Assembly: GCF_003286085.1 (NCBI RefSeq)
Contig: NW_020825294.1
Span: forward strand, 12,484,501 to 12,548,500
Direction: 5' to 3'
DNA from: Drosophila persimilis
Taxonomy: Eukaryota; Arthropoda; Insecta; Diptera; Drosophilidae
Length of the DNA stretch: 64,000 nt
Below are positions 43,201-55,100 of this stretch, in pieces. The notes beneath the pieces are model-generated. The model was not told the origin of the DNA, made no database searches, and saw only the letters and a program-made list of their open reading frames with translations. A program made the translations under genes and the position numbers. Each line of letters starts with the position of its first letter. Positions within the stretch are counted from its first letter, which is position 1.

Positions 43201-46200
43201 CAAGAGTCGTGTTCTTGTCGAACGTTGTGCTCCCCGGCTCCTCTCTGCGGCCACTGTCTTGGCCAAGATCGGGCCAAGACGATAATTGGGAAGGAACGAG
43301 AGGCAGCCTGCCCCATCTTCCCCACCTTCCCCACTTTATCGTGCTAAAAGCCTTCCACAAACTGCCTCCGATCCCCCGCGAGGCTGCTCTCTCTCTCTCT
43401 CTCTCTCTGATATGATCAGGAGGCATGATCTATATTTTAATTGGAGCCTGCTGCAGTGACTCCTAGTGGCTCCTCCACATAATGAAGTGGCCATTAGCTA
43501 ATGAAGCTGTCGCCCTGTCCCACCCCGAAAGCGGTTTATGAACATCGCGTCACCTTTTGCCACACGATGTGCCGGAGTTAACAGCTCTCCAGACACCCGA
43601 CAGATCGTAAAGAGTGCTGCAAACAGCTGTCGCTGCTCAACAGATCGTCTATCGTTATCTCCTTGAACCATCAACGTTTCGCTGGAATGGTGCTGCTGAT
43701 CGGATGATGTCTCCGTTCGTTTATGGCAACTTTGTACGAGTACAGTGAAACGGAAGCTTATCGAATACCTTTCTGGATCTGAACTATCTTTACTCTCTCG
43801 TGGTGCAAAGTGATTCCACAAGACATCGACCGATTATCTCCGGCCTCCCCGATGATCTATCATCGACCTCTGATCACTTCCTCCGTTCAGTCGTTAGAGA
43901 TCTTTATCTTTAAGGCTTAGGCCTTTCGTACGTGACTTGCGCGTCGGCTGCCCAAATGTTTGTTCCCAAATAGATTTGATTTTCAATCAATTTTTAATCG
44001 TGTATCTCGGATCGCGGTTCACGGATCATGGATCATGGATCATGGATCATGAATCGTGGAGGGTGGGGCTTCGGCCTCGTATCGGTTTCAAATCGATTTG
44101 ATGGCCACTTGGCAGGTCGTAAAGTGGCACAAACCACACCACAGATCTCTGGAGATCTCTAATATCTCTCTCTCTCTCTCTCTCTGAGATTTCTTTCGGC
44201 TGTGAAGTGTCGCATTACAGAGACATTTGGAATATGTCTATCTGTATATGTGGCTGCGATGTGATTAGAGGAGGAGCAGAGGGGCGGGGCTGTCGGCAGC
44301 CATAAACTTGGCTAAGCCCGCGCTTAAAGCGAATGCCTTTTCCATTTTAATTTCCATTTCCATATGGATTTGCATGCAGAACTATTAATGGCAAAAGAGC
44401 GGCATTTAAATAAATGAAAATCGCATAAACCGATTGTGCAGCAATAAAAGCGACTGCCACACTGCCATCGCAAATAAACAAAAGGGTTTTCCGACGCACA
44501 GTGGGGGGCGAATGGGAGCGGGAGTGGGAGTGGGTCCAATGTGGGACTCCGCTCGTCAAAGGCTTACATTGAGAGGCGGTTCTGGGTTCTGGGCTCTGGG
44601 CTCTGGATTCTGGGGGCTGCGGTTATCACTGAGGAGCACTGACAGTAACTCTGATAACCCCGCCGCGGGGCATGCAGCAGTGGCAGCAACACGGAGCATG
44701 TCAATAATAAATATCATCCATTGTTTGCATCCTCTGCCCCTTCCAGTGCTTTCCAGTGCCCTCCCCTGCCCTCGTCCCATACGCCGCGTATTTGTACAAT
44801 CTGTACACGCATCCATCCACAGAATACGAATACGAATACGAATACGAATACGAGCATACATGCATGTACATATATGCATATAGTATGGCAAAAAGGAATA
44901 ATCATATTTACATTAAACAACAACAGAGAGGGGGGGGGGGATCCCTCTCTCTCTCTGGGACGGGGCTGGAGAGAGAGTTTATTTCCATGTCACATGGATG
45001 ACATGGGTGCCATGATGGGGGCGTGGTGCAACAGTAAAGATGCAGATGCACGTATCCACGTATCCACGTATCCGCGTATGTGTATATCTATCTGCCGCTC
45101 GTCTGTTTATTGAGTTGTACGGGTATGCTGTTTATTTGGGTTACGCGAGTCGCTGTGTCGCTGTGCCGCTGTGCCGCTGCGTCGCCGTGGGAGTTTTCCG
45201 CTGCAGAAAAGCGCCGCTTGCATGGGGCATGCTGCATGGGGAGGAGCAGTGCCACCGGCGGAAGGGCAACGGCACAATGGCAATGGAATGTACATGCATT
45301 TGGCCTGTATCTCTGCCACATGCTTCGTTAACTACGCGGCACAGTATCTGGGGGTATCTGTGGGCTGCATGTGAGGCTGCCAACACGATTCGCTTGACAG
45401 CCCACAGTTCCCACAATCGATGCGAAATTCGTGATCAAGTTTTGAAGTATTGGAATAGATTGCACTTGCAATGGGAGATACGGATCTCCCATGATACGAA
45501 TTTGTGTCTCAGTGTCACCATTTAATGGATGCAGATGCATCTTGGGTGCTCTGTTGCCTGCGGGATGCATTTCCATTCTCAAAAAGAAACAACTACCTTT
45601 GGAAGACGCAGCGATGCTCGAGAATGGCGAAAACAACATTCATTGCATGTGCATGATTCTGGGACTCGAGTGCTGCTGCTTTCTGTGCTCTACAGATACA
45701 TTTGCCAACGATACGAATAGATGTGTATCTTTAAATTTGGTGTCTGCTCGAGAGATACTTTTGTATCTTTCTCTGCCAAAGCTATGCCCCTATTCCCACA
45801 GACACTCTGCCACTCTGAGGCATAACCAGAAACCGTAAGCTTGTGTCTAATAATATGTTCCATGGCAATGCAGTGGATGTCCCAGTCCCAGTCCAAGTCC
45901 AATTATATCTTCACACCACACCACACCACTCTTCGCTCTTGACCCGCATCATCTGCCGCATCTTTCTGACGGCCACTCAACACCGAGCGACAGCCCCCCA
46001 GACACAGATACGAAAAGCCGCCAAGAAATGACTAACGATTAAGGTTAATTACTATTGATTTTGGCCATTACAATAAGCCGAGCTGCCTAGCCGCCGAGCC
46101 GACGAGCCGCCGAATGGAGCGGCCATAACGCTTTTGTCAGCCTCAGCGGCGAGAAAACGTCAACTCGAAAATTTGAATGATTAATTTGAGCTAATTTTGA

Positions 46201-47519
46201 GAGCCACAGCTAAAGACAGAGCCAAAGCCAGAGCCAAAGACAGAGCCGAAGACAGAGCCAGCGTCAGTGCCGGAAGGGAGAACGAAATCTGCGCCGCGTT
46301 AACTGTGCCAAATCGCTGAAGCTGGAGCTGGAGATGGAGCTGGAAATGGCTAATTCCGTTGCCAACAAATTTGTTACAATCAAAAGCCGAAGCCCCAAGC
46401 CCGCGGCCGCGGCCGCTGCCGGGCAGGGATCGAGCGGCGCAGGGAGCCGCAGGGAGCGGGACAAAGGAGAGCGAATCAGGGGGAATCATTTATCATAACG
46501 ACGACGTGAGGCAACTGAGCAACGATTCGCAGATACGAGTAGTAGACACTAGATACGGATGCTGGGCAGGAGATGATGTGGCTCGAAAACATGTTAAATG
46601 TTGACATGTGGTGGGCGTCCCTGGGGGTGGAGTTGCAGGCCTGGAGGCGAGGTTGTTGTGGGTTGTGCGTGGATAAGGGTGGGGGCGGGCGGGTCCTGGC
46701 AGGCGCCGATCATTTGTTTTATTTATTTTTCGATTTGGGCACAAACTGCACAAAAGAGTCCCAGCCTCAGACACGAAGGGGAGCTGGGGCTGGAGCCAAA
46801 GCCCAGGCCAGAGCCAATGCAGCAGCCAAAGTGACATATTAGCCATTAGATGGGGGTTAGAGATGGCGCTGGAGCTGAGGCTGGGTTCAATGCGGTTCAC
46901 GGTGCAGATGGAGTCCCTGTACATCATTTATCATCTATTGCAATTTGGTCTTGGGTTGGTTATTGGATAAGAGATGAGAGCGGGAGAGAGGGAGAGCGGC
47001 AGAGGGTTCGTCGCCTGCCGCCACGCACGGGTTCGTCGTTTTCTGGGCCATCGCTTGAGGGTAGTCCCCGGATGAGCCTGGGATATTTGTCAAATCGGGA
47101 AGCTGGTGATAGCAGATACCTTATGCAAACGGATGGATACTTCGATGGCATCGAAGGAGTCATTAGGCCCAGAGGTGGGACACACTTTCCTGGCTTCCTT
47201 TCTCTTCTTGGGTATCTACTGGAGGGTTAAGTCCCGCAGACGATACTCGTACTACTCTCTATACATTTCGAGACTCGTTGCAATCGGATCAGTAATACAG
47301 ACAGAATTGTGAAAACAAGTTTCCCGTCTCTCTCACAAAGTAGCTTAGCACTTAAGAGTGCCATCTCCGACTGGTTTCCGCTGTATCTGTTTGGTTCCCT
47401 TTGAATCTGTCTCCTCCCAGATATGTGCTGTATCTTTTGGTACATTTTGTATCTTGTGGTGCCACCAGAAGTGGAGAAGTGGAGGTTGTATCCACTCGCA
47501 GTCTTCCGCTTGCAATCCC

Positions 47520-47571
<52 letters not shown>

Positions 47572-50500
47572 TTTCCGCCACATGTTTCCCATTGCCCCAC
47601 TCCCTGCCCCAGAAGTGCTCCAGAGTTATGAGAATGCTCAGCCGCTGACCCCTGGATGACCCCACAGAAGACTCTGGGCTGAGGCTGGGACTGGGACTGG
47701 GACTGGGAAAAATCAGCATAGGAAATCGGCGCTGCGGAAAGCACTTCACGAATTGCAACGCTAATTACATGAAAATGGAAACTAAACCGCAAACATTTTA
47801 ACATTTTTTGAGTGTCTCCAGAGCTCCAGTTGCAGTTCCTTCTATCTGGTCTCTCGTCGCTCCCCTTCCCCATCCCCATCCCAGTGGGGCACGGTGCAAC
47901 AATGGTCACGACTCCACGCTGTGCAGATACACTCGTACCGCGGCAAGCGCAGTAGCCAGAGAGCTATTAAAAAAAGGTTGCAAAAAGTACTCGTAGCGAC
48001 AGCGACAGCGACAGACACAGCCACAGCCACATCGACGGCGTCATGACTGCACGCTCTGAAAATTCGACATACGATATACTGGGAGAGAGATCCAAGCCCG
48101 ACTCGGGGATAGACTCGACTCCTGCCACTGCCCCTGCCCCTGGCCGTGCCGCTCCTTCACGGACAACATGGCACGCCCAGAAAAGAGGCAGAAATACAAC
48201 AGAGCCGAAGCCAAAGCCGGAGCCAGAGCCAGAGCCAGAGCCAGTTATGAACATGCCGGATAATGCCACATACAAAAGGTTAAAGAAGTTCAAGAGCCGA
48301 CACATGCGCCGGGCACATGCAAGTGACATTTGCTCGTGACATGAGGCAGACGCAGGCAGCGACGGCGATGCCACTCGAAGACGCCTCGCCTCCTTGGCCC
48401 TTGGAGGCCCCTAAGCTCACCGTTCACCTTCTCCTCGTACAAATGCAATAAAGCGAAACTTTCACATGAACCTGTGAACCCTCAGCCTCAGCCACAGCTA
48501 CAGCTTCACCTTCAAGCTCCCAGCTCCAGCCCCATGTACCCGCGTGGAGGCAGGGGTCAATGGGAGTGTGCCCCGACGAGGCCTGGCCCGGGCCTGGAGA
48601 CAGGACGCGTTGCATTTGATTAAGTCATGGGCGCTATTTTTAAAATGCTGGCGAGGAATGTGAACAGACTCGACAGACGACAACGTGCAACATGTTGCAC
48701 GTTCGCGAGGCAGCCACAGCCAGGGCGCGTCTATATGCAGCAGTGCCTGACACAATTTATATGCCACCCAGTGGAGTCATTTGCCTAGGGGCAACCTCCA
48801 CAGCCACAGCCACTGCCACTGCCACATCTACTCGTACGTCCCCTTTCTGGTCTATGTCTGGCCGCTGATTTTTATTGTTATTGCCAGTTGTCAAAGGAGA
48901 AAGGAAGAAGGAAGTGCGCTCGTGCCTGCTTCTGCTGCAATTTTCGTAAATTATTTCCTGTGCCACAGTTTGCTGCAAGCCCCCACGGAGCTCCAATCAG
49001 GGAGGTGAATGCACTGGCAGGCGAGAAAGATGCGGAATAGGGAAACGAGAGTCCGTCAATCGCGGCTTCGATTCTCTTAAGGGCCTGTGTGTGGTCTTCG
49101 AAGGAAGGTCTACCTGCTGCCCCTGCCACTGCCACTGCCACTGCCACTGCGTCATTATCATTAGCATAAGATATCATAACAAGCCAAATGAGTTGGCAAT
49201 CGGTGGCAGACATATCCAAGCTGAAGCCGAGGCTCAAGGAAACCCAGCAGCAGAAGCCTCATTAACTCGAGACGGGAGACGGGAGACGCGAGACGCAAGA
49301 CTCGAGACTGGAACCGGGTCAAACCGCAAAGAACAATATTTTAATAAACCAGAGACAGACAATCCAGGCGGACAATCTACAGATATAGGGATACAGATAC
49401 AGATACAGATACAGATAGAGAGCGAAGAAATCTCAGTTTGTTTGTTCTGTTCTGTTCTGTTCTGTTCTCTACTGCCTCTTGTCTCGTTTTGTTTCTCCTG
49501 AAACCCGCTGTGCCACTGCCTGGGCCCGCGTCGTTCTACATAGATGTTCAGCTGCAGATACAGCTACAGGCACAGATACAGATACGGATAAAACCGAAAA
49601 TAGTTTCCAAGGAATTCCCTAAAATCTCCCCTCCTCTCCTCCGCACTCCACTCCACTCCCATGTTTATTTATTTATATAAAATGTTGCCAGCGACTGTCG
49701 GTGGGATCGGGTTGAGCAAACAAAACCCCAGAAAAGCAACCATGTATGTGTGTATCTTCGGGATAGTATCTCATTGCCGGGAGTGCATCTGCAAGATGGA
49801 CTTATGTACAGGCAAGCGGGATGGGAATGAGTATAATCAGGCCCCTGCGCACCCCACAATTAACTCCAGGCTCAAGTTACTTATCCGATATAATAGTCAG
49901 TGGTTCCTAATCGATTGTCGACCTCCTCTTTCCGCAGGTGTATCCGCTGAGGTGTACTACGTGCGCGAGGGACTGATCAACAACTACGCCCTGAACTTCA
50001 TTGTGCCAGTGCCCGCGAATGTGCGGGACATCAGCTTCACGTGGCAGTCGCTGGCCGGGCGGGGGCTGCCGTACAGCATCAACGTGGTCAGCTCCGACCA
50101 GGAGGTGCTGCCGCGGCCGTCGCTGAACGTGTCCCACAGCGGGGAGATCCCCACCTACATCCAGACGTGGGCCATCGAGCTGCGGTGCAGCGGAGTGCGG
50201 GCGGCGGAGGTGGACGTGACCGTCAGCCTGGAGGTGGTGCTCAACCGGTCGCTGAACAACGTGACCCATCTGGTGTTCCGGCGGAAAAAGATCTGCCTGC
50301 TCAACGATAGCGAGGGGGGGGACGAGGACCAGCAGCAGAGCGGGGCTGGGGAGGACGTGGACGATCCGCTGATGCTGGAGACTGTGCTGTCCCCGCCGAC
50401 GGGCCTGATAACCCTCGTGGTGGGTGTGTCGGTGGCCATGGGCTCTGTGTGTTTCCTCCTGATGATCGCCTACTGCGTGCGGGGGGCGGCCAACAAGCGG

Positions 50501-51697
50501 CAGCAGCACCAGCACGGGGGCCAGCCCATGCGGACCTCGAGCTTCCAGCGCCTGAACACCCATCCCTCGATCCATCCCTGCCAGGCCTCCCTGGGCGGAG
50601 GCTCCGCCGCCTACATGACGCCCTCTATGATTGCCCCCGTGCACGGGTCATCGCTGCCGCGCAAGGTGGCGGCTTCCGTGGAGCAGCAGCAGCATCCGGA
50701 GGAGCTGCATCGCCGCATCTCCGAGCTGACGGTGGAGCGGTGCCGCGTGCGCCTGTCCAGCCTGCTGCAGGAGGGCACCTTCGGGCGCGTCTACCGCGGC
50801 ACCTACAACGACAACCAGGACGTCCTGGTCAAGACAGTGGCCCAGCACGCCAGCCAGATGCAGGTGCTGCTGCTCCTCCAGGAGGGCATGCTGCTCTACG
50901 GGGCCTCCCACCCGGGAATACTCTCGGTCCTGGGCGTCTCCATCGAGGACCACACCACTCCGTTCGTCCTGTACCCCGCCCTGAACAACACGCGCAATCT
51001 GAAGCTCTTCCTGCTGGACCCGGCCTGCGCACGCACCGTCACCACCATCCAGATCGTGATGATGGCCTCCCAGCTCTCGATGGCTCTGGACCATCTCCAC
51101 AGCCATGGGGTGGTCCACAAGGACATTGCCACGAGGAACTGTGTGTAAGTACAGAACACGAACGAGAACGAGTCTTGAGTCTTCCGCTGGGGCCTATGCT
51201 GATGGAAATCGGGATCTCTTTTCAGGATCGACGACCAGCTGCGAGTCAAGCTGTCGGACAGCTCTCTGTCGCGCGACCTCTTCCCCTCGGACTACAATTG
51301 CCTGGGGGACAGCGAGAACCGGCCCGTCAAGTGGATGTCGCTCGAGGCCCTGCAGCACAAGCAGTTCTCGGAGGCCAGCGACTCGTGGGCCTTCGGGGTG
51401 CTCATGTGGGAGCTGTGCACCTCGGCCAAGCAGCCCTACGCCGAGGTGGATCCCTTCGAGATGGAGCACTATCTGAAGGATGGCTATCGCTTGGCCCAGC
51501 CCTTCAACTGTCCCGACGAGCTGTGAGTATCTGAATGCGCGCGAGGAGAGAGAGCACTTCCCTTGACTCCCCTCTCTTCCAACAGGTTCACCATCATGGC
51601 CTACTGCTGGGCCCTTCTGCCCGGAGAGCGTCCCACCTTCGCCCAGCTGCAGTCCTGCCTCTCCGACTTCTACTCACAGATCACGCGCTATGTCTAG
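40300..51697 (+). CDS. dnt: RYK/Derailed-family Wnt receptor (doughnut-on-2)
   Basis: Exons 40300-40441, 49938-51144, 51226-51522 and 51586-51697 join in phase to 585 residues; as I recall, D. melanogaster Dnt is 584, Drl 610 and Drl-2 longer. Exon 1 gives a signal peptide and HLNVFLNPEEVMRLLG. The WIF domain follows (VSAEVYYVREGLINNYALNF, ISFTWQSL, CSGVRAAEVDVTVSLEVVLN, FRRKKICLLND). A transmembrane helix is at about 202-227 (GLITLVVGVSVAMGSVCFLL). The kinase-like domain has the RYK deviations: QEGTFG for the Gly-rich loop, VLVKTV with the Lys, HKDIATRN, and SDSSLSRD in place of DFG; then KWMSLEALQHKQFSEASDSW and GERPTFAQLQSCL. The C-terminus is SQITRYV. Such receptors bind Wnt5 through WIF and act in axon guidance, muscle attachment and salivary gland migration, mostly without kinase activity. 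Dnt versus Drl-2 is inferred from length and lectin neighbours. Confidence 0.85.
43387..43408. repeat. CT dinucleotide microsatellite
   Basis: Eleven CT units; on the minus strand GAGAG, the core of GAGA-factor sites. Confidence 0.9.
44822..44852. repeat. GAATAC hexamer microsatellite
   Basis: Five tandem units of GAATAC in intron 1. Confidence 0.9.
47524..47568. repeat. CA dinucleotide microsatellite
   Basis: About 22 uninterrupted CA units within intron 1, the longest pure dinucleotide tract in the window. Confidence 0.95.
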
Positions 51698-52172
51698 GAC
51701 GATCTGGAGGGTGTGCCCAAGGCCTGAACCTCTCCATCTGTCTATTTTTAGTTAGTCGAAGTCCTGCAGTCTAATTTAGTTTAGTTTAGTTTCGTTAGCT
51801 TTGTAACGATATCTGCCAAATCGAATGTTCGCCTGTATATATACATATATGTAGATTATGGATAGACCTACTCTAAGATCATCGAAGGAAAGACTCAACT
51901 TTTATCACACATAGAACGTACAGCATAAAACATTTAATACACATATAACGGTAGATTTCAGATACTTATTTACGTACATATGAACGGCATCCAGCATCAA
52001 TCCACTAGCTAAAGAACCTAAAGAACCTACAGAACCGAAAATCAAATATAGTGATATTTATCAATAGCATTTACGAGTAGAGAAACGGAACACGTATTTA
52101 TCTGAAAAGTGCACATGGATGTGGATCGATAGCATGATCTGAATTTTGGTACATTTACCGTTTATACGAGAG

Positions 52173-52178
52173 ATTAAA
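52173..52178 (+). terminator. Poly(A) signal ATTAAA for the RYK-family gene
   Basis: ATTAAA about 475 bp after the TAG at 51695. No canonical AATAAA was seen between, so this variant is the best candidate for the 3' end. Confidence 0.4.
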
Positions 52179-52199
52179 ACATGATATACACAAATATAT

Positions 52200-55100
52200 A
52201 CACCACTGAGCCAAAAGACTCCCGCAAATAAGTGTTTTATTCGAGTTTTCGATTTTATTATGGTCTCATGGTTGAACTTTACAGATCCCGCCCTTGCCCT
52301 CTGAACTCAGAGGTTTTCTCACACATTTCTTTCCACTTTTCCAGTGAAAATTGCCCAGCAAATGAGGGAAATTTACGACTCTGCTGGCCGCAGCGTAACT
52401 GGGAAATGGGTATGGAAATGCGACAAAAGACAAATGAAACGCAGGCACGTCCCTACTTGAAAAAAAGTGAGCAAGTAAAGGACAGGAAGGGACAGCCAAC
52501 AAATTCACGTTCACGCACACAAATTAGCCATAAATTTTAATTTTACATGACAATGTTTTGCCAGCGCAGTGACGGAGGGACAGAGGGACAGAGGGAAACC
52601 CGAAGGACAGAAGCGCCTACGCCTACGCCTAAGAGGAGGCAGTAAAATGAATCAATTTTCCTGTGTGTGCCTCGTCCTTGGCTAAGTAATGGCCGCCACG
52701 GACGAGGTCGAATATATTGTTGCGGGTCCTGGGAAAAGTGTATCCCGCAAATAGCATGTGCTACACATGTCCTGCGACGTCCTTGCCCGCCCTGGCTGTT
52801 GGCTGTTGGCTGTTGGCTGCTGGCTGTTGGATCAGCTATTGTGTGTGCTGTGTGGGTGGTCCTTACGCTTTAGAAGCCAGGCGGCAAGCAGGCAGGCAGG
52901 CTGGCTGGCTGGCAGGCAAGGCCAGAGGATAGAGACCGGAGACGACGACATATCGTAAATATTTTGACAGAATCGCCTTTTGCTTTTGCTGTTGCTGTTG
53001 CTGTTGGCTTGGCGTTTCGGCCATTGTATTGCCAGCTTCTATACGTCTTATCCTTGGCATGAGGCACCTGCTGCCCGAAAGTGTACACAGACCAACAGCA
53101 ACAGCAACAGCAACAACCACAGCAGGGAACAGTGAACAGTGAACAGTGAACAGCCTTGCAGTGGTAATCCCTGTGTTTGTGTGACTTGACCTGCTTCGTT
53201 TGGCCTGGCATTTCTGGTTATAGCCTTAAGCGGCTTTAAAGTTACGTTCGTGCTGCCGCTTTCCTGTTGCCGTTTGCCTGTTGCCTGCTGCCTCCTGCCT
53301 GCTCGCTCCTGCCTGCTGCTTTGTGTGACTTGTTTTCAAAGAGCGATATGATACGAGTAGGAGTATGTGCGTGTGTATTCGCCGCATAAAACGACAGGAC
53401 ATTTGGAACCCCAAAGAGCAAACAGTTTGCTTAAGCTCATAGTTTGTTTATAGTTATTAGTGGATAATATGTGTGGCATGTGGCAAGTACAACTGCTCGT
53501 GCAATACGAGTGTCAGATGGGAGATTGACTGTCGTTTGCCGTGATATCTGACAGCTGCAGACAGTTGCCTCTTTTCTGTCGGATGTTGGACGTTTCCTCA
53601 ACGAAAGGATGTCTCCCTTAGCTGTTCAAGGAGTATGGGGATTAGGGTACACATTATTCTATGGATGGAAGCTAGTTCCCATCAAAAAGGACAGATATGC
53701 GGGTATATTATAGGTATAGGTAGTAATGAAGTGTTTAAAGCCCCATACACCACCAGTTTATACTGAATACTATAACAAATCCGCTTGGTTAACCCAAAAC
53801 TGGATAATCCTGACCATTCAATGCACAGATTGTATTAGTCATGTCCATTATACATGCATCCGTACGATGCGATTGCTTTGGGAATTTTGAGGATTGATGT
53901 CGCTGCCACATTTGGATAGGCTTTTGTTTTGGATGGAAACAGTCTGAAATCCGAGCCTAATCACAGCCCCAGAAGGTTAATCTCCAAGCACATCCCAGAA
54001 GATATTAGAGCCCACAGAAGATGTTTTTACTGATGATCAAAAATTGGGTAGATCCGTGTGTCCATAAGGGACAAACAAGAAGTATCTTTACAGCCGCAAA
54101 TCTTAAATTTAATGGAATTCTGATGGAACCGTTTACGGAATGATTCGATGGGTGGTTGCATCCTCGAGTCTTCGAGTGCAGGGCATCTCATAGAAGACGC
54201 AGTTGTCTAAAGGAATATCCCTGTATATACCCTTGGAAATGGTATATTTTTACCCGATCTATTTATTATCTTCGATGAATAAAGTGCCAGCTATGTCAAC
54301 TCGTAAATGGAGAACTACTCCCATGATCGCTTCCGATAGTTGTCCATGTGCGTTTAACATTTCCTCCAATTCATCTGCAGTCCTCGCCGTTCTCTTCGAC
54401 CTCTCGAAGCACGATGTAAACAAGCTTCCAGTGGATAAGTAAAATACTGTCTTGCGTTTCCGGCTTCAGATCGGGCGCCATCGCCGGAGAAGAGCAACAA
54501 CGAAATCATTCACAGAGCTGGCGCTGCACTCCTCCTGCACCTCATCAGTGCCTCAGTGCCTCAGTGCATCAGTGCGATGTATGTTTCGAACATTTCCAGG
54601 GAATTGGAAAAGGGGCTACTTGTGGACAGGGTAGGGCGGGGAGTGGGTTGCCACCGTTTCCATTTCAATTTCACATGGCCATGCGATTTCCATGTACATC
54701 GCATCGACAGAACGACAACGACTGCCTCAAGTGGCAGCCGCACCCAGCTCCAGCAACAGCTCCAGCTACAGCTACAGCTCCAGTCCCCCACCGACAGCGC
54801 TTCGGTGATAATTTCAAAAGTTTATATAGCCAAACTGCCACGGATTGCCGGGGCTGCTGCTGCTGCTGCTGCTGCTGCTGTTTTTCTCCATTCTAATGAC
54901 AACTTAAATAAACAACTACCGCGCCACACCACGCTACGGCATGGCGTGGCGTGGCGTGGCGTGGCATGGAATGCCGGGGAAACTGCGGGGGGAAAAGTCC
55001 CAAGAAAAAACCAAGCGAACTGGGAAAGAAGTTCAAGTTTCCCATCGACGAGGGCGGGCCATTGTGTGGAAATATTTATTTTCTATAAATTATTTTCGAT

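Larger units (their letters stand above)
40442..49937 (+). other. Intron 1 of the RYK-family gene (9.5 kb)
   Basis: GTGAGT...CCGCAG, phase 1. It holds no supported nested gene; frames up to 266 codons (41584-42384, minus) are GC-driven and start at GTG. Many microsatellites: CT (43387-43408), TC (44165-44185), GAATAC (44822-44852), CA (about 47524-47568), AGATAC (49391-49416), a GGGGCA run (41944-41982) and AGAGCCAAAGCC-type repeats (46200-46262). A large first intron is typical of regulated developmental receptors, so enhancers are likely, though none is identified. Confidence 0.7.

Noticed and set aside
50449-51534. 361-codon alternative frame over the receptor exon
   Set aside because: Shadow of the high-GC third positions of the real kinase exon; no domain.
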